NCBI GenBank assembly: GCA_003156695.1
Contig: PMHN01000286.1
Coordinates: forward strand, 744-6,610
Length of the DNA: 5,867 nt
Source of the DNA: Gammaproteobacteria bacterium
GTDB lineage: Bacteria > Pseudomonadota > Gammaproteobacteria > Steroidobacterales > Steroidobacteraceae
Direction: 5' to 3'
In this document: positions 5,631-5,867 of the stretch, in pieces
Layout: each line of letters opens with the position of its first letter
Numbering within the stretch: the stretch's first letter is position 1
The notes under the pieces: generated by a model
What the model was told of the DNA's origin: nothing
Databases searched by the model: none
The model's input: the letters and a program-made list of their open reading frames with translations, nothing else
Made by a program: the position numbers and the translations under genes

Positions 5631-5867
5631 TCACGGACGATTCGCCTGCGCTACCGCTGACTTGAGGTTTGCCCACGAGGGGTCGAGGACGTTCTTGATG
5701 TCCTGGCACTGCGGGAGCGTGGCGCCCTTATAGCCGTCCACCGGGAAGTACTTGACCTGCCAGCTCGCAAAGCCCCATACGTCCAGACCGTCCTTGACGT
5801 ACTTGCTGGCGCGATCGGCAGCCTCGCAGTCGTACTGCGAGCGGTGCAGGTGCTGCTGAGTCTCGCT
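5631..5867 (-). CDS. C-terminal part of an unrecognised protein (5' end outside window)
   Basis: The minus strand is open from the window edge to a TGA at 5633-5631, giving 78 residues. The fragment is hydrophilic with no membrane segment. Features are a Tyr-Asp-Cys-Glu start (Cys14), a charged helix-like stretch (15-28), an aromatic segment VWGFASWQVKYFPVDGY (30-46), a second cysteine (54) in LPQCQDI, and a C-terminal helix-like DPSWANLKSAVAQANRP. Codon use is GC-rich at third positions and the composition is protein-like, supporting a real gene. The two cysteines could form a disulfide if the protein is exported, but the N-terminus is not visible. I do not recognise a family and assign no function. 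It converges with the DUF1566 gene across a 42-bp gap. Confidence 0.65.
   Translation of the reverse strand, partial: SETQQHLHRSQYDCEAADRASKYVKDGLDVWGFASWQVKYFPVDGYKGATLPQCQDIKNVLDPSWANLKSAVAQANRP

Overview
This GC-rich window looks like chromosomal DNA of a proteobacterium, perhaps a gammaproteobacterium. That is inferred from the high GC, Tat and Sec signal peptides, Shine-Dalgarno spacing and a tRNA-type 3' end with an encoded CCA. No rRNA, CRISPR, transposase or integrase is visible, and I cannot name the genus.

Left half, minus strand (3382 down to 1): a compact three-gene set, probably one operon, read in the order aldo/keto reductase with a Tat signal peptide (3382-2441), a permease of the ATP:ADP antiporter/Npt-like major facilitator group (about 2444-1131), and a second, paralogous permease (1115-1, cut by the window edge). 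The reductase stop codon overlaps the probable non-ATG start of the first permease, and only 15 nt separate the two permeases.

Middle (3383-3899): about 450 bp with no convincing gene, then a 51-bp block (3834-3884) that matches the 3' part of a CAU-anticodon tRNA (Met or Ile2 type) from the anticodon stem to CCA. The acceptor 5' strand and D-arm are missing. This is the form left at the far end of an element integrated in a tRNA gene, so it may mark an old island boundary. With the tRNA reading on the plus strand, the element side would be to the left, which would place the reductase/permease operon inside the island.

Right half, plus strand: a zinc-independent-type MDR oxidoreductase with an N-terminal membrane anchor (3900-5009), then a secreted DUF1566 (Lcl-like) protein (5058-5588). 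A hairpin at 5598-5626 separates these from a convergent minus-strand gene of unknown function, of which only the last 78 codons are present (5867-5631).

The most interesting theme is that two nicotinamide-type oxidoreductases carry export or membrane-anchoring signals, and one is coupled to two permeases of a family whose characterised members move ATP, ADP or NAD. Whether the permeases supply a nucleotide or a cofactor outside the cytoplasm is speculation.
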